Of a stretch of 64,000 nt of DNA, positions 41,589 to 49,723 are shown in pieces (the stretch's first letter is position 1; each line of letters begins with the position of its first letter). Source of the DNA: Lachnospiraceae bacterium NK4A144 (GTDB lineage Bacteria > Bacillota > Clostridia > Lachnospirales > Lachnospiraceae). The translations under genes were made by a program, and so were the position numbers. The notes beneath the pieces are model-generated. The model was not told the origin of the DNA. It saw only the letters and a program-made list of their open reading frames with translations, and made no database searches. Location of the stretch: NCBI GenBank assembly GCA_000424365.1, contig AUJT01000005.1, positions 1-64,000 on the forward strand, written 5' to 3'.

Positions 41589-42950
41589 TTACTCCAAAAA
41601 TATATCATTGAACTGTCCGATTACTTCCTCACCCGCTGAAATAACGATAACAGAATCTCCCTTTTCAAACGTTGAGTCACCTGTAAGTATCCTTGACTTT
41701 CCTCTCTTTGAAGCGCATGCGATCAGTACATTTTTCCTGAGCTTCAGATTTTTAAGAGGTTCTCCGCAGTGCATTGTATTTTCATCCAGAATGAACTCTA
41801 TCGCTTCTGCCTGTCCATCCGCGATCATATGCACAGAAACAGCCGCGCCAACCTGATTTTCCATGGCACGTACATAACGGACTATGCTGTTTGTACAAAG
41901 ATCTTTCGGTGATATGATACTTCCGACCGGCAGATCATCAAGCATCTGGACATTTTCCTCACGGCTGAGCTTTGTTATGACCTGAGGAACGCCTCTGTGT
42001 GTTCCAAATATTGATAATACTATGTTTGTCTCATCAACACCTGTTAGCGTAACAAAAGCATCACAATCAGCAATACCCTCTTTATCCAGGATTTTCTGAT
42101 CTCCCGCATCGCCCAGAACAACCGTAGCCTCAGGCAGATCAGATGCAAGCTCTCTGCAGCGCTCCTGATTGTTTTCTATGATCCGGACATCTATCCCGTG
42201 TCTTATCAAAGCCTGTGCAAGATAGTAGCTTATACGGCTTCCTCCGGCGATCAGGACACGTCTCGCTTTACGGGTTATGATTCCTAAATGCTTAAGAAGC
42301 GTTGCAAGGTTTTCCGCATCACCTGTTACAAAGAGACGATCTCCCTCCTTAAGCACAAAATCACCTGACGGTATCGTTACCTCTCCGTCACGCACAGCAG
42401 CGCACACAAGTATCTGACAGCGGACTACACTATTTAATTTGCTGAGGGGAACCCCAATCGCTTTACTGTCTTCACGAACTCTGAGTTCTACGATCTCGAC
42501 TGTTCCTCTTGCAAAAGTATCTCGCTTAAGAAAGCCCGGATACTTTATGAGCCTGCCTATCTCACTTGCGGCCTGCCTGTCAGGGTTTACAGCCATAGAC
42601 AGTCCGAAGGCACTTCGAAGCGAATAGATCTGCCCTGCATATTCCGGGTTTTTTATACGTGTTACTGTGTGTAAACGGGGGTTCATCGAATGCGCCGTCA
42701 TACAGCAGAGAAGATTAACTTCATCTTTACCGGTCATGGCAACCAGAAGATCAGCATCTTCTACTCCCGCATCTCTCAGCGTGTCCATAGAAGCACAGTT
42801 TCCTTCTATTCCCATTACATCACAGTCTTCCATGATACTTTCAAGCACACCGGGATTTTCATCGATAACAGTGAGGTCGCATCCCTCTGCAGTAAGCTGT
42901 TTTGTGAGGCTTGCCCCCATTTTGCCGTTTCCGGCTACCAGAATCTTCAT
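41589..42950 (-). CDS. trkA: Trk potassium transport regulatory subunit TrkA
   Basis: The 453-residue cytosolic protein has two RCK_N Rossmann domains (MKILVAGNGKMGASLTKQL and RRVLIAGGSRISYYLAQAL) each followed by an RCK_C domain (VPLSKLNSVV ... and EPLKNLKLRK...). It gates TrkH in response to nucleotides. The ATG at 42950 has GGAAGG upstream. First gene of trkA-trkH. Confidence 0.94.
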   Translation of the reverse strand: MKILVAGNGKMGASLTKQLTAEGCDLTVIDENPGVLESIMEDCDVMGIEGNCASMDTLRDAGVEDADLLVAMTGKDEVNLLCCMTAHSMNPRLHTVTRIKNPEYAGQIYSLRSAFGLSMAVNPDRQAASEIGRLIKYPGFLKRDTFARGTVEIVELRVREDSKAIGVPLSKLNSVVRCQILVCAAVRDGEVTIPSGDFVLKEGDRLFVTGDAENLATLLKHLGIITRKARRVLIAGGSRISYYLAQALIRHGIDVRIIENNQERCRELASDLPEATVVLGDAGDQKILDKEGIADCDAFVTLTGVDETNIVLSIFGTHRGVPQVITKLSREENVQMLDDLPVGSIISPKDLCTNSIVRYVRAMENQVGAAVSVHMIADGQAEAIEFILDENTMHCGEPLKNLKLRKNVLIACASKRGKSRILTGDSTFEKGDSVIVISAGEEVIGQFNDIFLE

Positions 42951-42990
42951 TACGGTTCCTTCCAAACTATTTTTTAATGATCATTATCAC

Positions 42991-43004
42991 AGGGTCAAAA
43001 GTAA
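42991..43004 (+). repeat. 14-bp intergenic motif AGGGTCAAAAGTAA, copy 3
   Basis: Exact copy, 41 bp before the trkA start and on the opposite strand. It abuts a 10-bp inverted repeat (TTTATCCGAT at 43005-43014 with ATCGGATAAA at 43040-43049). Confidence 0.6.
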
Positions 43005-43081
43005 TTTATCCGATCATCCTTGCATTTTTCCCTGTATATATCGGATAAATATATATTCTTCAAAAGCGCAGTGTTCAACTC

Positions 43082-43136
43082 GTTACTGTTTGCTCGCTTT
43101 CAGCTCGCTCACGTATCCGTTTATGTCTGAACTGCA
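43082..43136 (-). repeat. Dispersed repeat, copy C (internally deleted)
   Basis: GTTACTGTTTGCTCGCTTTC followed by AGCTCGCTCACGTA matches one end of copies A and B, and the following TCCGTTTATGTCTGAACTG matches their other end. The central stems are missing. It has the same orientation as copy A. Confidence 0.6.
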
Positions 43137-43156
43137 GCTTCACTTCTGCATATTTG

Positions 43157-43918
43157 TCACTTTTTTAGGATCAATTCCACCGGGCAGTGATCTGAGCCCA
43201 TGATATCCGTATGGATCGACGCGTCCTCCAGAATATCTCTGAGTGAATCAGATATCAGGAAATAGTCTATTCTCCATCCTGCATTTTTCTCTCTTGCCTT
43301 AAATCTGTAAGACCACCAGGAATATACATCCGCAAGATCAGGATTCAGATACCTGAAGGTATCTGTCAGATGACCGTCTCTTAAGAGTACTGTCATCTTT
43401 TCTCTTTCTTCATCGGTAAAACCGGCATTATGATGGTTAGTCTTTGGATTTTTAATATCTATCTCTTCATGAGCCACATTTAAATCTCCGCAGATAATGA
43501 CCGGTTTCTTTTCCTGAAGATCGTTAACATACTTTAGAAACGCATCTTCCCAGTCCATCCTGTCATCGAGGCGCAGTAGCCCCTGCTTTGAATTGGGTGT
43601 ATAAACCGTTATCAGATAATACTCTTCAAATTCCAGACATATGATACGGCCCTCGTTATCGGCTTTATAGTCATCCATGCCATATGAAACACTGACAGGC
43701 TTTACACGGGTAAAAACAGCAGTCCCGGAATAACCTTTCTTTTCTGCATAGTTCCAGTACTGCTCATATTCATCCGAAATATCAAGTTTTATCTGACCTT
43801 CCTGAAGCTTTGTTTCCTGAAGACAAAAAACATCTGCATCCAGATCATTAAATGCTTCAATGAAATTTTTGCCCACACAGGCTCTGAGGCCGTTTACATT
43901 CCATGAAACAAATTTCAT
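43157..43918 (-). CDS. exoA: Exodeoxyribonuclease III (AP endonuclease)
   Basis: The 253-residue enzyme of the ExoIII/APE family has SWNVNGLRAC, LQETKLQ (metal Glu), YTPNSKQG, GDLNVAHEEIDI, and the C-terminal WRIDYFLIS ... GSDHCPVEL with the catalytic Asp-His. It cleaves DNA at abasic sites and removes 3' blocks. Complete and monocistronic; it converges on nothing and is divergent from the accessory island start. Confidence 0.95.
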   Translation of the reverse strand: MKFVSWNVNGLRACVGKNFIEAFNDLDADVFCLQETKLQEGQIKLDISDEYEQYWNYAEKKGYSGTAVFTRVKPVSVSYGMDDYKADNEGRIICLEFEEYYLITVYTPNSKQGLLRLDDRMDWEDAFLKYVNDLQEKKPVIICGDLNVAHEEIDIKNPKTNHHNAGFTDEEREKMTVLLRDGHLTDTFRYLNPDLADVYSWWSYRFKAREKNAGWRIDYFLISDSLRDILEDASIHTDIMGSDHCPVELILKK

Positions 43919-44092
43919 TCACTTTTCCTCCACTAAACGGCTCCTGACTTTTACAGTCATCTCACCGTTTCCTTTCGTTGTTTTTCACCAAAAACAAACA
44001 TAACGGATCACATCTCCATATGATCCGCTTCCATCAGTATCAACTATATCATTCATTCACTTTTGTGGCAACTTTTAGGGTTTGTAACTGTT

Positions 44093-44112
44093 CAGAACCC
44101 TTTTGGGTTCTG
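44093..44112. promoter_or_regulatory. Palindrome CAGAACCC-TTTT-GGGTTCTG at the head of the island
   Basis: An 8-bp perfect inverted repeat with a TTTT spacer. The half-site AGAACCCT recurs at 44141-44148, next to a TATAAT (44135-44140). The spacing brackets the probable promoter of the 158-aa gene, so an operator is plausible. Confidence 0.5.
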
Positions 44113-44164
44113 ATATAAATTCCGATATATAGAATATAATAGAACCCTATTTGGAGGTGTGCTC

Positions 44165-44641
44165 ATGGATGACAAAACCTTCGAGGCATTGATTGCCCAT
44201 AATCGCTTTATGTCGTTTTCAGAGACGGAGCTCGTGATCGACGGCATTCGTATTTGTAAGATACGTACACGTCTTTACCGGGAATTTCGAGAGTTTTTCG
44301 GTCATTCTCCGGAGTCTGAAGTTAAAAAACATATTTTATCATTTTGCCCTAACCGGCGCAAGACCCTTGTGCTGGGCTTAGCAATAATGCGGCTTATTCT
44401 CCCATGCACCATTGACGAAGATATTACGGATTACCTGACAGCCATGGTGAACGTGCGTTATCAGGAGACCTACGAAACCTATTCACGCGAAACCGGTAAA
44501 GTTGATGATTATTTTGAGCGCTTCATGCAAAAACATGATGAACTATTCAACAATATATCCGTCAAAGCTGCCCTAAATATCAGAAAACACATATATCGGG
44601 AGCTTGCCGGTGATGAACCACCGTACTTTACGCTAAAATAA
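44165..44641 (+). CDS. Protein of unknown function at the head of the lasso-like cluster (158 aa)
   Basis: The 158-residue soluble protein is mostly helical and rich in Arg and Tyr (KIRTRLYREFREFFGHSPESEVKKHIL; VRYQETYETYSRETGKVDDYF). GGAGG lies eight bases before the ATG. I recognise no family: it lacks the RRE fold pattern of lasso B1 and the Cys-His-Asp pattern of B2. It stands about 140 bp before the precursor gene on the same strand, with a palindrome upstream of its own promoter. A regulator of the cluster is one possibility, based only on position. Confidence 0.65.
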   Translation: MDDKTFEALIAHNRFMSFSETELVIDGIRICKIRTRLYREFREFFGHSPESEVKKHILSFCPNRRKTLVLGLAIMRLILPCTIDEDITDYLTAMVNVRYQETYETYSRETGKVDDYFERFMQKHDELFNNISVKAALNIRKHIYRELAGDEPPYFTLK

Positions 44642-44784
44642 CCTGGATAAAATACTAATTGTTACATTTTTGTAAGGTTTTTTTTCAACAATCTATTGTA
44701 TAATAACATCCTAGTCGAAAGACTTAAAAAAATATTAAGAAAGACGTCATAATATCATAAGTTATTTTGACGCAGGAGATGCTA

Positions 44785-45006
44785 ATGAAGAAACAGTGGG
44801 TAACACCCGAGTTAATGGAACTCAACATTAATGAAACAGCTTACGGAATTTTGGGTTGGTATGAAGATGGCGGTACTTGGGGAGATGGTATAATTTCCGG
44901 TCATCACACTTGGTGTCGTCCTAACCCTAGCCCTTGCAAGCCGGATAAGCCGTCTGATAATCCGTCCGATAATCCGACTAATCCGACAGAACCGTTTAGC
45001 TGCTGA
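44785..45006 (+). CDS. Lasso-peptide-like precursor (paeninodin-type leader, long Pro/Cys tail)
   Basis: The 73-residue peptide starts KKQWVTPELMELNINETAYG, which fits the paeninodin-type leader pattern KKxWxxPxLxxLxxxxT. Thr18 would be the conserved penultimate leader residue. The core would then begin at Tyr20 (or Gly21), placing Glu27 and Asp28 at ring-closing position 8 or 9 (7 or 8 if Gly21). Unlike known cores of 15-25 residues, the sequence continues for over 40 more: a Trp/His segment with Cys44 and Cys51, a Pro-Ser-Asp-Asn repeat stretch, and terminal Cys73. The ribosome site AGGAG is six bases before the ATG. The next two genes encode a kinase-like and a cyclase-like protein. Confidence 0.72.
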   Translation: MKKQWVTPELMELNINETAYGILGWYEDGGTWGDGIISGHHTWCRPNPSPCKPDKPSDNPSDNPTNPTEPFSC

Positions 45007-45043
45007 GTTCATGATCTATAAATATTTATTAAGGTTTTTAGAT

Positions 45044-45082
45044 GCCTTTGTATCATTTATATTGATACAAAGGTATTTTTTT
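45044..45082 (+). terminator. Hairpin between precursor and kinase genes
   Basis: CCTTTGTATC (45045-45054) pairs with GATACAAAGG (45064-45073), followed after TA by seven T residues. It is a rho-independent terminator that would give more precursor than enzyme mRNA, a common layout in peptide clusters. Confidence 0.8.
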
Positions 45083-45127
45083 GTATATGATGATAGCAGG
45101 ATCAAAAATACCCCCGAAAGGATACTT

Positions 45128-46018
45128 ATGTTTCAATACAGAATATATGGTCTGAAAATAGATTCTGACATCCCATTCAGACAGCTTATTGAGGACACTT
45201 CCAATAGTGCTCCTGATATCACTTTAAGAAAAGCCGAACCATCTGATGATCTGCTTAATCTTTCTAAAGACTCATTTTTTGATATGGATCCGAAATTCTG
45301 CTGGTTTCATAACCGCACACTATACTGTTGGATCGAGGATGGAAATCGTATTTTCTATTCACCGAAAGATAACGCAAATGAAGAATACATAAAAACCTAT
45401 ATTTTGGGTTACGCTCTGTCGATGCTCTTTTATCAGCGAAATATGCCATGCATTCACTGCAGTGGTCTTAGAAAAGGTGATCACGCTATACTCATATCCG
45501 GAAAGAGCGGTTCAGGCAAATCCACCATGGCTTCTCTTTTTCTTGATAACGGTTATGATCTTATGGCAGATGACATGTTGGTCACCAAAGTCTGTGATAA
45601 TACAGTCTACGGATCCCCTGCTTTTCCTTGGACAAAACTACAGCGTTCTATCGTAGAAAAGCGTTTTCCGGATCTATCCAAACTTATTTATATCGATGAA
45701 GATAAGGATAAGTTTCTGGTTCCCTGGGAAGGTGAATTTCGCACGGACAGCGCTGTCATCGATTCTATGTTTGTTATGATAGTTGCGCCTCCCGATACGG
45801 AGATACGTATCACAGAAGTGACCGGACCAGATAAGATTATGGTGATTCTTGACAACATGTTACCGGGGCGCGAGATAATGCTCCATAAGAATAATCCTAT
45901 CGCAGTATCAATGGCAGCTAAACTAGCAGCTTCTCTAAAGCTGTACGCTGTTTTCCGTCCAAAAGGAAAGGATACATCTGAGACAATATACAAACTTATT
46001 AACCAAACCGTAAAATAA
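45128..46018 (+). CDS. HPr-kinase-like protein of lasso-type cluster
   Basis: The 296-residue protein has a Walker A (ILISGKSGSGKSTMASL, near residue 124) and LMADDMLVTKV, as in HPr kinase/phosphorylase domains, but lacks the HprK N-terminal domain. Such proteins occur in paeninodin-type lasso clusters, where they phosphorylate the C-terminal serine of the precursor. Here the precursor ends Phe-Ser-Cys, so Ser72 is a candidate but not terminal. AAAGG precedes the ATG at 45128; in-frame upstream sequence spans the terminator and is not coding. It is followed by the cyclase gene after 57 bp. Confidence 0.8.
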   Translation: MFQYRIYGLKIDSDIPFRQLIEDTSNSAPDITLRKAEPSDDLLNLSKDSFFDMDPKFCWFHNRTLYCWIEDGNRIFYSPKDNANEEYIKTYILGYALSMLFYQRNMPCIHCSGLRKGDHAILISGKSGSGKSTMASLFLDNGYDLMADDMLVTKVCDNTVYGSPAFPWTKLQRSIVEKRFPDLSKLIYIDEDKDKFLVPWEGEFRTDSAVIDSMFVMIVAPPDTEIRITEVTGPDKIMVILDNMLPGREIMLHKNNPIAVSMAAKLAASLKLYAVFRPKGKDTSETIYKLINQTVK

Positions 46019-46075
46019 CACTTGTAATCACTTGTGATAAGCCAATCACATATCAATGTTTACAGAGGAATAACA

Positions 46076-48016
46076 ATGTCAGCAATTCTTGGATACTTAT
46101 TAACTAAAAACGATGTACCTGGCGCATCTGACTTTCCTGTCCTAATGGAAAAGGCCCTTCAAAGAAACGCGCGGTTGGATTCCATGCAAAGAATAGTCAA
46201 AGACCAAATTTATATAGCTTGTGGTGTTCAAAATATAACCGAAGAATCCACATACGAAAAACTCCCCTTTTATAATAAAGAGAAAGGTCTGTACTTCACT
46301 TTCGACGGAATCCTTGACAACAGAGAAGAACTGATACGAGAACTAGATCTTTCCTGCGAGCCAACTGAGATGATTGCTGACGGAACCATAGCATACAATG
46401 CGTTTCTTAAGTGGGGTAACAGTGCCGCAGAACATTTTATCGGCCTTTTTTGCTTTTCTGTTATTGACGAGCACTCCGGCACTGTCCGCTTATTTTCTGA
46501 TCCTGTAGCTTCACGCTGCCTCTACTACTACAGAAATCCTGCAGGATCTGTATTTTTCTCTACCCTTATTGCTCCAATACGTGCCGTTTGCCCAGAAATC
46601 GGCATTAATGAGACATATATGCAGGATTTTCTGGCAGCGCCGGGCCTTATGCCAAGCATAGTGTCAAACGAAACACCCTATAACGACGTCTATATCATGA
46701 ATCCGGGAACCATGATAACTATTTCAGCCGGTAGAATTGAACGAACAGTATGGTTTGATATGAGCCATTGTGATGAATCTTACGATCTTTCAAACGCAGC
46801 TAAAGTTGGACAGACATTTCGTTCGTTATACGAGCAGTGTGTCAAGGATGCGACCCGTACAAATGGCGAAATCGGCATATCCATGAGCAGTGGTTTCGAT
46901 TCTGCAACAGTCGGTTCTATTGCCGCGGATCATCTCTATAAGCAAGGACATTCTCTTTATTCATACACTTATTGTCCTTTGAAAAAACGCAACCGTGAAG
47001 GAGACTTTGTCTATGACGAAGAAGCCGATGTAAGAAATATCGCATCTATGCATCCGGCGATCAAAGCCACTTTTACAACTAATGATGGAAAAAATTGTCT
47101 GCAAGATCTGGAACACATTATTTCTATACTAGAGATGCCGGTTAAAGCCATCGTGAATTTTCCCAGTCTTTGTGAGATTTACAAAAAAGCCTCGAAAAAA
47201 GGCTGTCGCATAGTCCTCACCGGTCAATGTGGAAATGAAAGTGTTTCTCATGGTTACATTGATGATATTCTGTGTGACCTGTTCCTCAAGAAAAAATACT
47301 TCACGTTCCTTAGATACCTTAACCGCTACAGCAAGACCGTCCGCGAGAGCCGCAAAACAGCCCTTAAGAACTGTTTAAGGATTTTCCACTATACAAAGAA
47401 TGTTCTCTCCGGAAAGATAGGTTTACTGGCCAATTACACGCCTTCTAACAGATTTGTAAAAGATGATTACTTTAAGAATTATCCTCTTCATGAAAGATTT
47501 AGAATCGGAGAAATCCTCTACCTGGATCAAATCCCCACTACGCAGGAGCTTTATAGAAGTTTCCTAAAGAAAAAGGCTGTTTGGACATATATAGGAGCAA
47601 TGGAGACCAAACTGGGACTTTACTACGGCATCTTTCTTCGCGATCCTACGAAAGATGTCCGCATGCTCCGCTTCTGTTATGCTCTTCCATATAAATACTT
47701 TGCATATATGGGAGAACCAAGATGGCTTATCAGGGGTAATTGCAAGGATCTGATTCCGGCAGACCTGATTAATGACTGGATGCGGTACAGCGTGCAGAAT
47801 TATGACTATCTCGACCGCATTGAACGCGACTGGGATGATGTGAAAAAGATCATCTCTTTTATTATGGGCAAGGATTTTTCTTCTATTATCAACCAGACCG
47901 AGGCTGATACTTTTATTAACGGAAAAGAACCTATTTCTGAAAGATATTCCGATCCGGAGATTAAAGATTTCTTATTTGCTCTTTCTGCTGCTCTTTTTAA
48001 GAAGATTAATATGTAA
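46076..48016 (+). CDS. Asparagine-synthetase-like lasso macrolactam synthetase (LasC/McjC-type)
   Basis: The 646-residue protein has an N-terminal glutamine-amidotransferase-like half that starts MSAILGYLL, so it lacks the catalytic Cys2 of true asparagine synthetase. An ATP-pyrophosphatase half follows with GISMSSGFDSATVG (near residue 266) and VLTGQCGNES. Loss of glutaminase Cys with retained ATP loop is typical of lasso C proteins, which adenylate an Asp/Glu side chain to close the ring. The ATG at 46076 follows GAGGAA. Neighbouring precursor and kinase genes support this over a metabolic AsnB. The stop codon lies inside a 52-bp inverted repeat bordering the next segment. Confidence 0.82.
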   Translation: MSAILGYLLTKNDVPGASDFPVLMEKALQRNARLDSMQRIVKDQIYIACGVQNITEESTYEKLPFYNKEKGLYFTFDGILDNREELIRELDLSCEPTEMIADGTIAYNAFLKWGNSAAEHFIGLFCFSVIDEHSGTVRLFSDPVASRCLYYYRNPAGSVFFSTLIAPIRAVCPEIGINETYMQDFLAAPGLMPSIVSNETPYNDVYIMNPGTMITISAGRIERTVWFDMSHCDESYDLSNAAKVGQTFRSLYEQCVKDATRTNGEIGISMSSGFDSATVGSIAADHLYKQGHSLYSYTYCPLKKRNREGDFVYDEEADVRNIASMHPAIKATFTTNDGKNCLQDLEHIISILEMPVKAIVNFPSLCEIYKKASKKGCRIVLTGQCGNESVSHGYIDDILCDLFLKKKYFTFLRYLNRYSKTVRESRKTALKNCLRIFHYTKNVLSGKIGLLANYTPSNRFVKDDYFKNYPLHERFRIGEILYLDQIPTTQELYRSFLKKKAVWTYIGAMETKLGLYYGIFLRDPTKDVRMLRFCYALPYKYFAYMGEPRWLIRGNCKDLIPADLINDWMRYSVQNYDYLDRIERDWDDVKKIISFIMGKDFSSIINQTEADTFINGKEPISERYSDPEIKDFLFALSAALFKKINM

Positions 48017-48060
48017 CTAAGAAAGCGCCCCGCATTAGGCGGGGCGTCATAAGACAGTAA
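48009..48060 (+). repeat. Left 52-bp inverted repeat of the 4.5-kb segment
   Basis: It begins in the cyclase stop codon region and includes a GCCCCGC/GCGGGGC hairpin. The first 25 bases and last 13 bases are identical to the reverse complement of 52511-52563; only the hairpin loop differs. Homology stops sharply on both sides. Confidence 0.85.
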
Positions 48061-48085
48061 ATACTGTTAGAATTAAAAGAATGTG

Positions 48086-48113
48086 AAGGCGTGGCTTTGG
48101 TCACGCCTTTTCA
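48086..48113. terminator. Bidirectional terminator after the left inverted repeat
   Basis: AAGGCGTG (48086-48093) pairs with CACGCCTT (48102-48109), followed by TTTCAC. It lies at the 3' end of the recombinase remnant. Confidence 0.65.
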
Positions 48114-48809
48114 CTTGCTAAGAGTTCATTCAGAGGGATGAATCCTAATCCGTCGTACGGGATATGGTTAAGTTCAGATAAGCGTTTTCTGCTTCGTTCA
48201 AGTGTTTTGCGACTTGCAGTGATTTGCTTTGCACTCTCCGCAGTCAGAGCAGAACACAAGTCCCGAAAACATGCTGGTTCTTCCGGTCCTAGTCTTTCGA
48301 TGCCGCTGTTCACGTATCTTCTGAACCTTTTCAAACACATCATCTTCAATAATGCGTTCATGTGAGTCAGGAAAGACTGCCTGCTTCTCTATTGGGTTAT
48401 CCCTCTGTTTCTTGTCCCAGATGGAGTTTGTATACGTCTTCAAGTTGACGATACAGCCTGTATACTCACGGCGTTCTAAGATAGCAACCACAGAACTACT
48501 ATGCCATCTGAAAGGATCGTCTGGATCTTTTACATATCCGTAAGGGACATTTGTCGTAAGTGGTGCGCCTTTTTCGCCCTTTGCCCGCTGAACAGCTCTG
48601 ATCTTGCGGCTGGTATCTCTGGCATAAAATTCGTTGAACCAGTTTTTGATACCGGCAAAATCGTTGTTGATGCTGTTAGGATCATCGGAATCATAATTGT
48701 CATTGATAGCGATGTATCGGACTCCGTATTTCGGGAATGTCATGCTGGTATAAAGACCTACCAAAGAAGAATTTCTTCCCAATCGGGATAAATCTTTGGT
48801 AAGAGCCAC
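48101..48809 (-). pseudogene. Remnant of a large serine recombinase
   Basis: The longer piece (48198-48809, about 203 codons) begins inside the resolvase domain (KDLSRLGRNSSLVGLYTSMTFPKYGVRYIAIND) and runs through the recombinase domain (NVPYGYVKDPDDPFRWH ... RREYTGCIVNLKTYTNS) to the first half of the zinc ribbon (GLVFCSDCGECKAN). The N-terminal catalytic serine region is missing. A second piece in another frame (48101-48361) carries a coiled-coil fragment (ITASRKTLERSRKRLSELN) from the C-terminal part. Deletion and frameshift leave it inactive. It is probably what remains of the element that brought in the neighbouring genes. Confidence 0.82.
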
Positions 48810-48916
48810 CTCCTTTCCGGCTGAAATCCATCCCTCTACTTATATACGCACGAAAGAGGGTCAAATGTTCCATGTGTTCCAAAAAAATTTAAATTTTTTT
48901 TGAAGATTGAATGTTT

Positions 48917-49723
48917 TTATGATTCTAATGATTTCAGGAAATCAATCAGTCTCGTTGTTACGGTAGGTATTTCTTTTCCAATCCAGTTCTTTTTTGAATC
49001 AGTCAGCCTATCAATATATCTCTTTGATGAGAATGTTCGTGTAATTCTCCTTACCACGGCATCCATATCATTTTCTTTCATGCCGGGATCAGAAATGACA
49101 AATGTATCTAGACATTGTAATAGCTTTTGGGGTTCAACCTTGTCTGCAAGATAGAACATATCAAAAACATCTTTATATCGTGTTGAGTTTAGTCCGAACT
49201 TCAAAAGTGAGCGTAGCTTTTCGGTAAACATCTGCTCTTTTGAGTTGATAAGCAGGGTGGCACTGCCATCATAGCAGGCAATATCGAAGCAATATTCTTC
49301 CTGTTCTATATTAAGATTCTTATGCACACCAAGATCAATCTTACTTTCTATTGAATCGCCGGAATCATCGGAAATAATGACATAAACACGTTTGCCATGA
49401 TAATCCTGTTGCTTTAGTTCCGTTATTTCTCCCGTCTGCTTGATATGAATACCTTCAAGACAATCCAGCTTTTTGATAAACTGACGAATCGAATCGTCAC
49501 CAAGAGAATATCGGATGAAATCGATATCCATATCCTGTGTAGCTCTTCTTGCATCCTTTGATATGCTGCGCATTACTACGCCGCCTTTGATAGTGACGTT
49601 TCTGCTGAGCGTACTTTCAGAAATTGCCTTGAGCACAACATCCTGACATACCTTTGCTTCTGCATTATCATCAACATATCCGTCTGCATTGGCTTGTCGG
49701 ATCATTTCTTTTATCGTTGTCAT
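48917..49723 (-). CDS. abiEii: AbiEii-type nucleotidyltransferase toxin
   Basis: The 268-residue protein has the nucleotidyltransferase core of AbiEii/AbiGii toxins: TIKGGVVMRSISKDARRATQDMDIDF (Gly-Gly and Asp-x-Asp motifs), IKIDLGVHK-like metal/phosphate residues, and a helical C-terminus. AbiEii toxins of this family modify tRNA or other targets and arrest growth during phage infection. The start overlaps the antitoxin stop as TAATG. Complete; it is the second gene of a two-gene unit. Confidence 0.88.
   Translation of the reverse strand: MTTIKEMIRQANADGYVDDNAEAKVCQDVVLKAISESTLSRNVTIKGGVVMRSISKDARRATQDMDIDFIRYSLGDDSIRQFIKKLDCLEGIHIKQTGEITELKQQDYHGKRVYVIISDDSGDSIESKIDLGVHKNLNIEQEEYCFDIACYDGSATLLINSKEQMFTEKLRSLLKFGLNSTRYKDVFDMFYLADKVEPQKLLQCLDTFVISDPGMKENDMDAVVRRITRTFSSKRYIDRLTDSKKNWIGKEIPTVTTRLIDFLKSLES

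Noticed and set aside
42966-43156. Cyclic-di-AMP (ydaO) riboswitch before trkA
   Set aside because: The region holds a simple hairpin, the 14-bp motif and a repeat fragment; none of the conserved ydaO elements are present.
45128-46018. HPr kinase/phosphorylase of catabolite repression
   Set aside because: Lacks the N-terminal HprK domain and the usual genomic partners; it sits between precursor and cyclase genes.
46076-48016. Ordinary asparagine synthetase AsnB
   Set aside because: Cys2 is absent (starts Met-Ser-Ala-Ile), the length and neighbours (precursor, HPr-kinase-like) fit a lasso-type cyclase better.
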